A stretch of 64,000 bases of DNA from Sphingomonas sp. LR60 (lineage in GTDB: Bacteria; Pseudomonadota; Alphaproteobacteria; Sphingomonadales; Sphingomonadaceae): assembly GCF_036855935.1 (NCBI RefSeq), contig NZ_JASPFK010000001.1, forward strand, positions 3,412,501 through 3,476,500, given 5' to 3'. The position numbers and the translations under genes were made by a program. Under the pieces are notes generated by a model, which was given only the letters and a program-made list of their open reading frames with translations, had not been told where the DNA came from and did not search any database. This document shows positions 49,598-57,855 of the stretch, one piece after another; within the stretch, counting starts at the first letter, position 1, and every line of letters begins with the position of its first letter.

Positions 49598-50362
49598 ATG
49601 CGTGCGTGGTGGAGCGGTGTGGCGGTGATCGCCGTCGGGGCAGCGGTGCCGGCGTGGTCGCAATTGGCGAGCCAGCGATCGATCTCGATGCTGAACGGCG
49701 ACGGCGGCTGGGCACCGGCGATGTTCGTCTGCGACTCGACCGATCGCGACCGGGTGCTCGTGCTGTCGGCGCCCGATGCGCAGCGTGGCGCGACGCTGAC
49801 CAGCCTGTCGAAGCCGGGGCTGGTGCGGTACCAAGTGGACGTGCGGGTCGGCGCGGGCGATCCGGGCATGGGGCAGGTCTATTATCCGCTGACCAATGCC
49901 GCCGGGCGAACGGTCGGCAACATCCATACGGTCAACCCCGGCATGGTCGAGCCGGGCGCGACGACGCCGACCGTTACGTCCGTCACTTACGGTCGCGAGA
50001 CGACCGGATGCCGCTTCGCCCCGCAGACGCGCGTGCTGGGGGTGACTGCGAAGCGCTCGATCCAGGTGACGCGCAGCGAGCGCGACGGCTTCGTCTATCG
50101 CAGCTACAATTACGACACCGATCTGCCCGCGATCGATCAGCCATGGGGCGGGCGCGACACCCGCGCCTCGTTGACGATCAGCGGCGGCCGATTGGTCGAG
50201 GAGCGCGGCGGGCGGCGCATCTACCAGTTCGCGAACGGCGGCTATGTCTATCGCGTGCTCGCCTCGGTCGATGCGGCCAAGGGCGGCGGCGGGGTGCAGG
50301 TGTGGCGAGACGGGCGGATGCTGCTCGCCGAACCGTTCGCGGCCTATACCGCCGCGTCCTGA
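49598..50362 (+). CDS. Secreted protein of unknown function (254 aa)
   Basis: I do not recognise the family. A signal peptide MRAWWSGVAVIAVGAAVPAW leads to a mature part beginning SQLASQRSISMLNGDGGWAP. Repeated glycine- and threonine-rich beta-type segments follow, with two cysteines (FVCDSTD and TTGCRFAP) that could form a disulfide. A strong ACGGAGGAAGCG ribosome binding site precedes the ATG. It is divergent from trmB and 55 bp before the PAP2 gene. Confidence 0.7.
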   Translation: MRAWWSGVAVIAVGAAVPAWSQLASQRSISMLNGDGGWAPAMFVCDSTDRDRVLVLSAPDAQRGATLTSLSKPGLVRYQVDVRVGAGDPGMGQVYYPLTNAAGRTVGNIHTVNPGMVEPGATTPTVTSVTYGRETTGCRFAPQTRVLGVTAKRSIQVTRSERDGFVYRSYNYDTDLPAIDQPWGGRDTRASLTISGGRLVEERGGRRIYQFANGGYVYRVLASVDAAKGGGGVQVWRDGRMLLAEPFAAYTAAS

Positions 50363-50417
50363 ACGGGACCGAAAGTGCGCCCGGCTCGTTGGCAGGCCGA
50401 CATCAAGCGGAGCCGAT

Positions 50418-51046
50418 ATGGGCAAGAAGAAGAAAAAGCGCTACGCGCAGCCGCCGAGCGCGACCAGGACGCAACGGCGCCGTTGCGCGCGATGGCAGCC
50501 GCAGGCGCGATGCGTGCGCTGGCGCCGATCGCCAAGGCGACCGACGAGCCGCCGTTGCTCGCCCTCGGGCTCGGCACGCTGGCGATCGGCGCGGTGCTGC
50601 GCCGCCCGGCACTGGCGCGCAGTGGTGCGCGGATGGTGGCGAGCCATCTGCTGGCGACGGGCCTGAAGACGGTGCTGAAGGCCGGGGTCGATCGTGCGCG
50701 CCCCAATGTGCCGGGCAACGACGCCGTTCCGCGCAAGGGGCATGGCACCGACGACACCAACTTCAACGCTTTCCCCTCCGGGCATACCGCCGGGGCGGTG
50801 GCGGTGGCGCAATCGGTCGCGCACGAAGCGCCGGGCATCGGCGGCGTCGCGAAGCTGGTGGCGGGCACCGCGGGCGTGGCGCAGGTCGCACGCGGCGCGC
50901 ATTACGGCAGCGACGTGGTGGCGGGCGCCGTGATCGGCTGGCTGGCTGAGCGCGTCGCCAGCTGGGCGATTGACGCGGGCGAGCGCTTCGCCGACACGCG
51001 CCGCGAGGTGAAGGCGGAAGCGGAGGTCGAAGCGCACCCGAGCTGA
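50418..51046 (+). CDS. PAP2-family phosphatase, N-terminus displaced by a one-base frameshift
   Basis: A membrane phosphatase of the PAP2/phosphatidic acid phosphatase type. The motifs KAGVDRARPN (KX6RP), PSGHT (AFPSGHTAGAVAV) and RGAHYGSDVV (histidine-aspartate motif 3) are all present, with hydrophobic helices around them. The best start is ATG 50418, with AGCGGAG upstream, reading MGKKKKK. The rest of the gene is one frame away (ALRAAAERDQDATAPLRAMA). Adding one A to the A5 run at 50433-50437 gives 630 bp, 209 residues, starting MGKKKKKALRAAAERDQD. Without it, the frame must begin at an unnatural start near 50375. The substrate (lipid or sugar phosphate) is unknown. Confidence 0.85.
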
Positions 51047-51063
51047 CGGCGTTCAGGCAGCCG

Positions 51064-54000
51064 TTACAATTGCACCGCGTACAGCGCATGGTGCGCAAGG
51101 ATGTAGAGCGTGCGCCGGTCGGCACCGCCGAGCAGCAGTTGCAACGGGCGTTCGGGGACGTCGATGCGGCGGGTCAGCGCGCCGTCGGGGGCGTAGACGA
51201 ACACCTGGCCGTTCGCGACGTACAGGTTGCCCGTCTCGTCGCGCGCGACGCTCTCGCCACCACGCGGGGCGACGACCTTGAGGTCGGTCACCTGTCCGCC
51301 TGCGCCGACCAGACCGCTGTAGGTGAGGTTCTCCGACGCGTTGGTGAGTGTCACCCGGCTGCCCGGCACCGCGCCGACGAAGCCATAGGAATCAAGCGTG
51401 TCCGACCAGCGCCAGCCGAGATGATCGTCCGGCCCCTGGTTCCAGACGCGGAACGCCGGCAGCGCCAGCGACCCGTCGGGCGAGCGATATTCCTGCGGCT
51501 TCGCTTCGCCGAGCTTCGTGGTGAAGAAGGACACGATCGGCGGATATTCGTAGGTCGCCGGATCGATCCGGTCCGCAAATTCACCGTTCGCCCAGACATT
51601 TACCGGCAGCAGCGTCGTCGCCTTGCCGCCCGCGCGCGCGGCGGTCGGCTCGATCGGGCGGATGTCTTCGGGCTTGGCGGGGTCGATGCTGTAGACGCTG
51701 CCGTCGCGGGCGGCGGAGGATTGCACCAGCAGGCGGCCGGAGCGGTCGACCGCGAGATTGACCGGATCAAGCGGCGCGTCGGAAACGGTCGTCAGCCCCT
51801 CGGCCGGACTAAAGCCATGAATCCGCTGGAAGAAGCGGTCGACGAAATACAGCTTCCCCTTGGCGTCCACCGTACCGCCGGAGATCGAATAGAAGCCGTC
51901 CGCGAGCTTGGTCACGCCCGAAGTGCTTGGAATCGCTGAGTCGGCGGTGGCGGTGGCGGGTGCGGGTGGAATGTCGAGGCTGGCGAACTCGCGTTCGCGG
52001 ACTTCCTGCCGGCGGGTCATGTCCTTGATGCTGTTTTCAAACGGGAATTTGCTGGCGCGGAGATAGGTGCCGCAGCCCTTGGCGTCGCAGCTCGCAAAGC
52101 CGCTCTCCGCGTTCACATGGACGTTGCGGAAGCGAATGGCGCCCGAATTGAACAGCTTGACCGCCGCATCCATAGGCTTGATCGTCCGCGTGACGCGATA
52201 GCCGTGATAGTTGGCGAACAGGATATCGTGGGAATCGTGGAACTCGGCCGAGACCGCGTTGACGCCGTCGCGGACCTCCTGTTCGGTCTGCGGTGCCAGA
52301 AACTCCCAATTTTTAACACGGTCCAGCACGATCTCGGCACGATAATGATGCTCGGCCGAGAGCTGATAGACGTGTCCGGGCGTGCTGGTGTCGGAAACGT
52401 GAAAACCCGACGACGCGAGCGTGTTCGGGGACCAGATCGCCGAGAAGGTCCCGCCGCCGCCGTCGGTGACCATGATGCTGGGATATTGTCCGTCGGGCCG
52501 GGCGCGCGGATCGTTCTGGTTGATCGGGCTGCCCTTGGTCAGCACGGTGCCGCCGCCGCCCTGGATCTTGACGTCGTTGACCTCGGAAGTGGCGCCGGCC
52601 TTCCACAGCAAGGCGGTGGCGCGACGGTTGATCGCGCCGGTCCACAGGCCGAGGCCGTGGACGATCGCATTGCCGCCCTTCGCGCTTTCGATCATCGCCT
52701 TTGCGCCGCCGACGCCGCTGAAGGCGGGGGTCTCGTCGGGGAGATAGACGTGGGTCAGGCTGGGGTGGAGCGAGATCAGGACGCTGTCGGGGCGTAACTT
52801 GATCGTTTCGGTGACGCGGTAGCGTCCGATCGGAAGGTACACGACGCGGTGGGTGTCGATCGCGCGCTGCAGGGCGGCGGTATCATCTGTCGCGTCATCG
52901 CCCTTGACGCCGAGATCGTGCGCGTTCGCCCATTCGCGGACCGGCGGGAGCGCGCGGATCGCGTTCGCGGGCCGCTTCGGGACACGCGTCAGCGGGGTCA
53001 TGGACACGTCGGTCGCGGTTTCGCCGATCGTGCCGAGCCCGGCGAGCTTCAGACCGTGCGAAAAATCGGCAACGCGGTAGCGCGCGCCCTTCCCAGCGAT
53101 CGTCTTGCCGGAGTCGCGGAAGCGCGCGAAGGTCGGCGTGTCGATCGCGACCGCATCGTCGAAGCCGATCTGCGTGTAGACGCTGTTCTCCTCGGAAATG
53201 ACCACCGCGGCCTGCGAGACGTTCTCAAAGCTGACCTGCTTGCCCCACAGCGAATCCGAATAGCCGCGATCAATCTCGATCCCGACCGGCGTGTCACGGA
53301 TTGCGACGTTGACGAGGGTAAGATCGACCTCATGCTCGCGGATCGCGGCGTCGCGTTGCCCGACGAACTCGCTGTCGATCAGCGTGAACTGCCACGCGGG
53401 CGAGGTCTTCTCGGACATGATGCCGTAGCGACCGCCGAAGAAGCGCAGGTCCTCGAACTCGTTACCAGCCTGATAGACGCCGGCCAGCCCCGAGCCGATG
53501 TGGAAGTCGACATGGCGCAGATAGCCGTGCTGCGCGACGCGGAAGCGTACCGCGACCGCGCCGGCATTGCCGTCGCCGATCCGGAAATCGATGTTCGACA
53601 GCGCGGAATAGAAGGTGCTGGAGGTGGCGTCGAAGATCGCCGGATCGAACGGTACGCTGGTGCGCGGCGGGACCGGCGCCTTGCCCACGCGATACTGATC
53701 CTCGCCGGTGAAGGCGACCATTGCCGCGACACCGTTGCCGAAGCCCGCGGTGCTGTCGCCGAGCACGATCTGCGGGCGGGTCTTGCCGATGCCGAACAAG
53801 CGCACCGCCGAGCGGACGAAGATCGTGCGCGAGATGCGGTAGGTGCCCGATGGCACGAAGACCACGCCGCCGTGCCCACCCGCTGCGGCGGCGTCGATCG
53901 CCTGTTGCAGCGCGGCGCTGTCGTCGGCGCGGCCGTCACCGACCGCCGTGAGGACGATCGCGCGTGGATCGTCGGGCATCGTCTGGTAGACCGATGCGCC

Positions 54001-54081
54001 GGGCTTGATCCCGCTCGCCGCCAGTGCAGGGGTGGCGAGCACCGCTGCCAGTGCCGCTCCGATCCGCCATCCTGCCCGCAT
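51064..54081 (-). CDS. Large secreted double beta-helix protein (GH55/pectate-lyase-like) with a C-terminal propeller-like domain
   Basis: A signal peptide (MRAGWRIGAALAAVLATPAL) leads a protein of 1005 residues. Two pectate-lyase-superfamily right-handed beta-helix halves follow: the first begins with VLTAVGDGRADDSAALQQAI, the second with DLGVKGDDATDDTAALQRAI, the layout of GH55 exo-beta-1,3-glucanases. Residues from about 700 onward look like an SMP-30/NHL-type beta-propeller (TVDAKGKLYFVDRFFQRIHG, NLAVDRSGRLLVQSSA). I could not confirm the GH55 catalytic residues. The substrate may be a beta-glucan or other polysaccharide. The gene is convergent with PAP2, 17 bp away. Start MRAGWRIG follows the signal rule; a longer start is possible. 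Confidence 0.78.
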   Translation of the reverse strand: MRAGWRIGAALAAVLATPALAASGIKPGASVYQTMPDDPRAIVLTAVGDGRADDSAALQQAIDAAAAGGHGGVVFVPSGTYRISRTIFVRSAVRLFGIGKTRPQIVLGDSTAGFGNGVAAMVAFTGEDQYRVGKAPVPPRTSVPFDPAIFDATSSTFYSALSNIDFRIGDGNAGAVAVRFRVAQHGYLRHVDFHIGSGLAGVYQAGNEFEDLRFFGGRYGIMSEKTSPAWQFTLIDSEFVGQRDAAIREHEVDLTLVNVAIRDTPVGIEIDRGYSDSLWGKQVSFENVSQAAVVISEENSVYTQIGFDDAVAIDTPTFARFRDSGKTIAGKGARYRVADFSHGLKLAGLGTIGETATDVSMTPLTRVPKRPANAIRALPPVREWANAHDLGVKGDDATDDTAALQRAIDTHRVVYLPIGRYRVTETIKLRPDSVLISLHPSLTHVYLPDETPAFSGVGGAKAMIESAKGGNAIVHGLGLWTGAINRRATALLWKAGATSEVNDVKIQGGGGTVLTKGSPINQNDPRARPDGQYPSIMVTDGGGGTFSAIWSPNTLASSGFHVSDTSTPGHVYQLSAEHHYRAEIVLDRVKNWEFLAPQTEQEVRDGVNAVSAEFHDSHDILFANYHGYRVTRTIKPMDAAVKLFNSGAIRFRNVHVNAESGFASCDAKGCGTYLRASKFPFENSIKDMTRRQEVREREFASLDIPPAPATATADSAIPSTSGVTKLADGFYSISGGTVDAKGKLYFVDRFFQRIHGFSPAEGLTTVSDAPLDPVNLAVDRSGRLLVQSSAARDGSVYSIDPAKPEDIRPIEPTAARAGGKATTLLPVNVWANGEFADRIDPATYEYPPIVSFFTTKLGEAKPQEYRSPDGSLALPAFRVWNQGPDDHLGWRWSDTLDSYGFVGAVPGSRVTLTNASENLTYSGLVGAGGQVTDLKVVAPRGGESVARDETGNLYVANGQVFVYAPDGALTRRIDVPERPLQLLLGGADRRTLYILAHHALYAVQL

Positions 54082-54169
54082 CGCCCGTCTCCCGTCCGTC
54101 TTCGCGCTTTTGCTAGCGTTACCAGAGGGACGCTTCATGCGCGACGATGGTCGTAGGTGGGCGTTTGCG

Positions 54170-54464
54170 TCGTCGCCCCGGACCTGAGCCGGGGCCCTGT
54201 TCTTGTCGACGGCCGGAGCAGGAAGCGGGATCCCGGATCAAGTCCGGGATGACGACGAGGCAGGTGAGCGGTGGTTGGCAATCGAGGACGGGTTCAACGC
54301 GCCGCGACACCTATCATCAGCGTCCCCCAACTGGGCCCCGGCCTTCGCCGGGGAGACGGAAGAGGGCAGCCGGTGCGGAGACCTCGATGGCGATTGCGCC
54401 CGAGGCGGGATGACGCCGGCGGGAACCGATCATCCGTCATTGCGAGCGTAGCGAAGCAATGACG
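54170..54464. repeat. Intergenic cluster of palindromic repeats (family D pair and half copies)
   Basis: This gap (54139-54484) contains no gene I can support. It holds a family-D pair (GTCGCCCCGGACCTGAGCCG at 54170 and GATCCCGGATCAAGTCCGGG ending 54258), a half arm GGGCCCCGGCCTTCGCCGGG at 54331-54359, and a half family-B arm CGTCATTGCGAGCGTAGCGA with mirror TGACG at 54435-54464. Three families in one gap shows that such gaps collect them. Confidence 0.75.
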
Positions 54465-54484
54465 AACCAACCCGACGCCATTCG

Positions 54485-54739
54485 TCAGGCGTAGCGGGTA
54501 TCGCCGCTGAGTGCCTGCGCGGCGATCGCGACCTGGGTGCGGTTGCGGACGTTGAGCTTGCGCATCAGCGCGGTCATGTGCGCCTTCACGGTCGCCTCGG
54601 CGATGCCGAGATCATAGGCGATCTGTTTGTTGAGCATGCCCGAATGGACGCCACGCATCACCTTGAGCTGGGTCGGGGTCAATTGCGCCAGCATCGCGCC
54701 GTTCACTGGCGCGGGCATGTCCTGAGCGATCGCTTCCAT
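54485..54739 (-). CDS. Stand-alone LuxR-type HTH protein (84 aa)
   Basis: A single GerE/LuxR helix-turn-helix with no receiver domain. AQLTPTQLKVMRGVHSGMLN and the DNA-recognition AEATVKAHMTALMRKLNVRN are textbook. Such domains are usually the C-terminus of response regulators of about 210 residues. Here a GGGAGGA ribosome binding site precedes the ATG, so the short form is likely the true gene. It could regulate by dimerising alone or be a remnant of a truncated response regulator. Confidence 0.75.
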   Translation of the reverse strand: MEAIAQDMPAPVNGAMLAQLTPTQLKVMRGVHSGMLNKQIAYDLGIAEATVKAHMTALMRKLNVRNRTQVAIAAQALSGDTRYA

Positions 54740-54943
54740 TCCGTCCTCCCTTGACGCCGCCTCCCCGTCACGCTTTCGAGCGGATTCGGTTGGACAGCTT
54801 TGTGGCGATATGCCCCGATATGGTAGCGCTTTTCAAGTAACTTCCGATAGGTTGGTCACTGAAGTTGTCGGACAGGCTCGGACACTCGCCAGCCGCGCCT
54901 GCGGCAGCTAGGTTCGGGTCAAGATCATGGGGGAGGACGCGCG

Positions 54944-55621
54944 GTGAGCGAGGGACGATTGGCCGACCGCGCCTATGCCGCGATCGTGCGGATCATCACC
55001 GACGAGGGACTGGCGGCGGGCGACCGGCTGCCATCCGAAGCGCGACTCGCCGAGACGTTCGGCATGTCGCGCACGATCGTCCGCGAGGCGCTGGCGCGGC
55101 TTGCCTCCGACGGAATCACCGAGGCGCGGCGCGGCGCGGGGAGTTACGTCAAGCGGCGACCGTCCGAACGGCTGGGAACGCATTTGCCGCTCGATGCGCT
55201 GGCGGTGACGCTCGGCTCGTACGAGGTGCGGTTCGTGCTGGAGGCGGAAGCGGCGCGGTTGGCGGCGCTACGCCGGTCGCAGGCGCAACTCGACGCGATC
55301 GAGGCGGCGCTGGAGGCGTTGCGCGCCGCGTTGTTCTCCAATGCGCCGGCGCATGACGAGGATTGGGCGCTGCACCTCGCGATCGTCGCGGCGACCGGCA
55401 ATGCCGCCTTCGCCCCGGTGTTCGACCATCTGCGCGACAGCGTCATGCAGATCCTGCGCGCGGGCGTCGATATCTCGCGCTCACGCCCGCCGCAGGTGAT
55501 CGGGGCGATGATGGAGGAGCATGACGCGATCGTCGACGCGATCCGCGTCCGCGATGCCGATGGCGCGGCGCTGGCGATGCGCTGGCATTTGTCGCAGGGG
55601 CGCAAACGGTTGATGCCGTGA
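54944..55621 (+). CDS. GntR-family (FadR/FCD) transcriptional regulator
   Basis: A metabolite-responsive repressor of 225 residues. The winged HTH reads GDRLPSEARLAETFGMSRTI then VREALARLASDGITEARRG, and the FCD effector domain follows, with metal-type histidines in the WALHLAIVAATGN and MEEHDAIVDAI segments. The start is GTG. A convergent gluconokinase gene lies 440 bp away, so control of gluconate or hexuronate use is a fair guess, not proof. Its 3' end is partly duplicated downstream at 55846. Confidence 0.88.
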   Translation: MSEGRLADRAYAAIVRIITDEGLAAGDRLPSEARLAETFGMSRTIVREALARLASDGITEARRGAGSYVKRRPSERLGTHLPLDALAVTLGSYEVRFVLEAEAARLAALRRSQAQLDAIEAALEALRAALFSNAPAHDEDWALHLAIVAATGNAAFAPVFDHLRDSVMQILRAGVDISRSRPPQVIGAMMEEHDAIVDAIRVRDADGAALAMRWHLSQGRKRLMP

Positions 55622-55698
55622 GGACGTTCGTTGTTGCGGTTCCAGCGAAGCGACGCCGGCCATCGCTAATTGAGCAACGGCCCTAAGCTTTTCTCTTT

Positions 55699-55793
55699 CG
55701 TCATTCCCGCGCAGGCGGGGATCCAGACGGGCAGGTCTGCCGATAGAGACGCTGCGTCAGAGGTTCTGGATCCCCGCCTTCGCGGGGATGACG
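55699..55793. repeat. Palindromic repeat, family A, first copy
   Basis: Arms CGTCATTCCCGCGCAGGCGG and CCCCGCCTTCGCGGGGATGA over 95 bp. It lies between the GntR-type regulator and a duplicated piece of that gene. Confidence 0.85.
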
Positions 55794-55845
55794 GAGGGGA
55801 TCGGGCGCGAACGAAGAAACGATCCCGGGAGAAAGAGCCCGGAAC

Positions 55846-55909
55846 GATGGCGGGACGGTGGCGATGCTCTCGCCTTTGTTGCAGGGGGGCAAACGGTTGA
55901 TGGTGTGAC
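55846..55909 (+). pseudogene. Duplicated 3' end of the upstream GntR-type regulator gene
   Basis: This 64-bp stretch aligns to 55559-55622 of the regulator. CAAACGGTTGATG and TGGCGATGC are identical, and most differences are single bases. It contains the counterpart of the last codons and stop. The offset is 287 bp, so the unit was gene end plus palindrome, as in the ruvA array. It encodes nothing functional. Confidence 0.75.
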
Positions 55910-55915
55910 GTAGCT

Positions 55916-56009
55916 CGTCATCCCCGCGAAGGCGGGGATCCAGACGCGCAGGTCCGTCGATAGAGGCGCTACGTCTGAGGTTCTGGATTCCCGCCTTCGC
56001 GGGAATGAC
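55916..56009. repeat. Palindromic repeat, family A, second copy
   Basis: Arms CGTCATCCCCGCGAAGGCGG and TTCCCGCCTTCGCGGGAATG over 94 bp. It belongs to the second copy of the duplicated regulator-end unit. The rest of the 440-bp gap (55622-56063) shows no gene. Confidence 0.85.
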
Positions 56010-56063
56010 CGGAGCGGGCGTCGGGGCCGGAGTTCCGGATCGAGCGCAAGCCGAAAGCTCCGG

Positions 56064-56606
56064 TTACACCTTTCCCGTCTCCACCCACGCCTGCACCTCG
56101 CGGCACAGCGCCTCTGGCGGGTGGCCGGCATCGAGGCGGAGCGCGCGTTCGTTGGTGCCTGGCGGTTCGAGCGTCGCGAGCTGGCTGTCGAGCAGGCTGG
56201 GCGGCATGTAATGGCCGGTGCGGGCGCCCATCCGTCGCGCGATCTCGGCGCGACCGGTGTCGAGGAAGGCGAAGCGTAGCGGCAGCCCGGCCGCCGCGGC
56301 AAGCCGCGCGCGATAGGCGTGGCGCAGCGCCGAACAGGCCGCCACCGCCGCCCCGTCGCGGCGCGCCGCCTCACCGAGCGCGGCACCGAGTCGGTCGAGC
56401 CACGGCCAGCGATCCTCATCGGTGAGCGGCGCGCCCGCCTCCATCTTCGCGACATTGGCCGCGGAGTGGAACGTGTCGCCTTCGAGGAACGGCGCGTGCC
56501 AGTGATCGGCGAGCAACCCGCCGAGCGTCGACTTGCCGGTGCCGCTGACGCCCATCACCACCACCGCCAGCGGCTCGCCTTCCGTTCCGCCTGCCTGTGC
56601 CACCAT
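56064..56606 (-). CDS. gntK: Gluconokinase
   Basis: Phosphorylates gluconate to 6-phosphogluconate for the Entner-Doudoroff or pentose phosphate route. It has 180 residues. The P-loop is VMGVSGTGKSTLGGLLADHW. The typical GntK body has LEGDTFHSAANVAKMEAGAP, LTDEDRWPWLDRL, CSALRHAYRARL and GHYMPPSLLDSQLATLEPP. A GntR-type regulator is convergent nearby. Confidence 0.94.
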   Translation of the reverse strand: MVAQAGGTEGEPLAVVVMGVSGTGKSTLGGLLADHWHAPFLEGDTFHSAANVAKMEAGAPLTDEDRWPWLDRLGAALGEAARRDGAAVAACSALRHAYRARLAAAAGLPLRFAFLDTGRAEIARRMGARTGHYMPPSLLDSQLATLEPPGTNERALRLDAGHPPEALCREVQAWVETGKV

Positions 56607-56775
56607 CGATCTTCCCTCCGCCCCATGCGAGCTATCGGCCGGACGGTCGCGCGATGACCATTACGACCTTTGTCGGCGCGCCGCGCGACTTTGGTCGTAG
56701 ACCGACGAGCAATAGCCGTCCGCTCGCCCGCCAAATGCCCGGTACTATCGTGCTTGGCGAAGGGGCGAAGAAGAA

Positions 56776-56806
56776 GCGGAGTCCCGGATCAAGTCCGGGA
56801 CGACGG
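56776..56806. repeat. Half copy of palindromic repeat, family D
   Basis: The arm GCGGAGTCCCGGATCAAGTC then CGGGACGACGG is a single hairpin (CCCGGA-TCAAG-TCCGGG). It overlaps the last codons of gloA, whose C-terminal residues LEPSSRT are encoded by it. Confidence 0.7.
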
Positions 56807-57307
56807 CTCGAGAAAACCGGTCATCCCCGAGGGCGACAGGATCTCGATCCAATAGCCGTCGGGATCGGTGATGAAGGCGATGTCCTTCATCGCGCCGTCC
56901 TGCGGGCGTTTCTTGAACGGCACGCCCATTTGCTCGAACCGCGCGCAGGCCGCCGCCACGTCGGGCACCGAAATGCCGATATGGCCGAAGCCGCGCGGGT
57001 GATCGTTGCCGCTGTGGTAGCCGGTGAACGCCGGGTCCTGCTCGGTGCCCCAATTGTGGGTCAGCTCCAGCGTCGTCTCGCGCGTGAAGATGAAGCGCGC
57101 GCGTTCGGCCGGATCGCCGGGCACCGTCTCGCCCTCGCCGAGATAGGCGAGGAAATAGAGCGAGAAGCGCATGTCGGGAAAGTCGAGTTTCTCGAGCAGG
57201 GTCATGCCCAGCACGTCGCGGTAGAAGGCCAGCGATGGCTCGGGATCGCGGATGCGGAGCATCGTCTGGTTGAGCGCGAACCCTTCGGTACCGGGCGTGC
57301 GGAACAT
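56789..57307 (-). CDS. gloA: Lactoylglutathione lyase (glyoxalase I)
   Basis: Converts the methylglyoxal-glutathione hemithioacetal to S-lactoylglutathione. It has 172 residues. Metal ligands and pocket match Glo[36 protein letters not shown] and the terminal [15 protein letters not shown]. The last seven residues come from a palindromic repeat arm, so the native end was probably shortened or extended by the repeat. It is followed 13 bp later by ohr, so both stress genes may share a transcript. Confidence 0.94.
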   Translation of the reverse strand: MFRTPGTEGFALNQTMLRIRDPEPSLAFYRDVLGMTLLEKLDFPDMRFSLYFLAYLGEGETVPGDPAERARFIFTRETTLELTHNWGTEQDPAFTGYHSGNDHPRGFGHIGISVPDVAAACARFEQMGVPFKKRPQDGAMKDIAFITDPDGYWIEILSPSGMTGFLEPSSRT

Positions 57308-57320
57308 GGTCGTCTCCGGA

Positions 57321-57746
57321 TCAGGCGAGCGTCAGACCGACATCGACATTGCCGCGCGTGGCGTTGGAATAGGGGCAGATCTGGTGCGCGGTGTCGACCA
57401 GCTGCTGCGCCTGATCCCTGTCCACGCCGGGCAGGTCGACGACGAGGTCGGCGGTGATGCCGAACCCGCCAGCCGAACGCGGACCGATGCCGACGGTTGC
57501 GGTGACGATGGTTTCGGCGGGCACCTTCACCTTGAGCTGCTGACCGGCGGCCTTCAGCGCGCCGAGGAAACATGCCGAATAGCCGGCGGCGAACAATTGC
57601 TCGGGATTGCTGCCCTCGCCACCCGCGCCGCCCAATTCCTTGGGCGTCGAGAGCGCGACGTCGAAGCGGCCGTCCTCGCTACGTGCGCGGCCGTCGCGAC
57701 CGCCGGTGGCCGAGGCTTTGGTGGCGTATTTGACGTCGACGGACAT
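57321..57746 (-). CDS. ohr: Organic hydroperoxide resistance protein Ohr
   Basis: A thiol peroxidase reducing organic and fatty-acid hydroperoxides. It has 141 residues. The catalytic cysteine pair is in the [15 protein letters not shown] segment (peroxidatic) and [14 protein letters not shown] (resolving). The start [16 protein letters not shown] is typical. It is divergent from the ohrR gene, with a 109-bp shared regulatory gap that contains palindromic sequences. Confidence 0.96.
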   Translation of the reverse strand: MSVDVKYATKASATGGRDGRARSEDGRFDVALSTPKELGGAGGEGSNPEQLFAAGYSACFLGALKAAGQQLKVKVPAETIVTATVGIGPRSAGGFGITADLVVDLPGVDRDQAQQLVDTAHQICPYSNATRGNVDVGLTLA

Positions 57747-57819
57747 GATTTACTTCCTTACCTCGATAATGTGTATCGCGGCATGTAAATTCATATGGTG
57801 GATGAGTCCAGCGAAAAGA

Positions 57820-57831
57820 TTATCGCGATAA
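57820..57831. promoter_or_regulatory. Candidate OhrR operator in the ohr-ohrR gap
   Basis: TTATCGCGATAA is a perfect 12-bp palindrome 24 bp before the ohrR start. A related GTGTATCGCG half site is at 57771-57780. A duplicated site in a shared gap fits OhrR acting on both genes. This is inferred from position; the motif differs from the TACAATT type described elsewhere. Confidence 0.5.
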
Positions 57832-57855
57832 CGAAAAAGCTGCTACGTCACTGCC

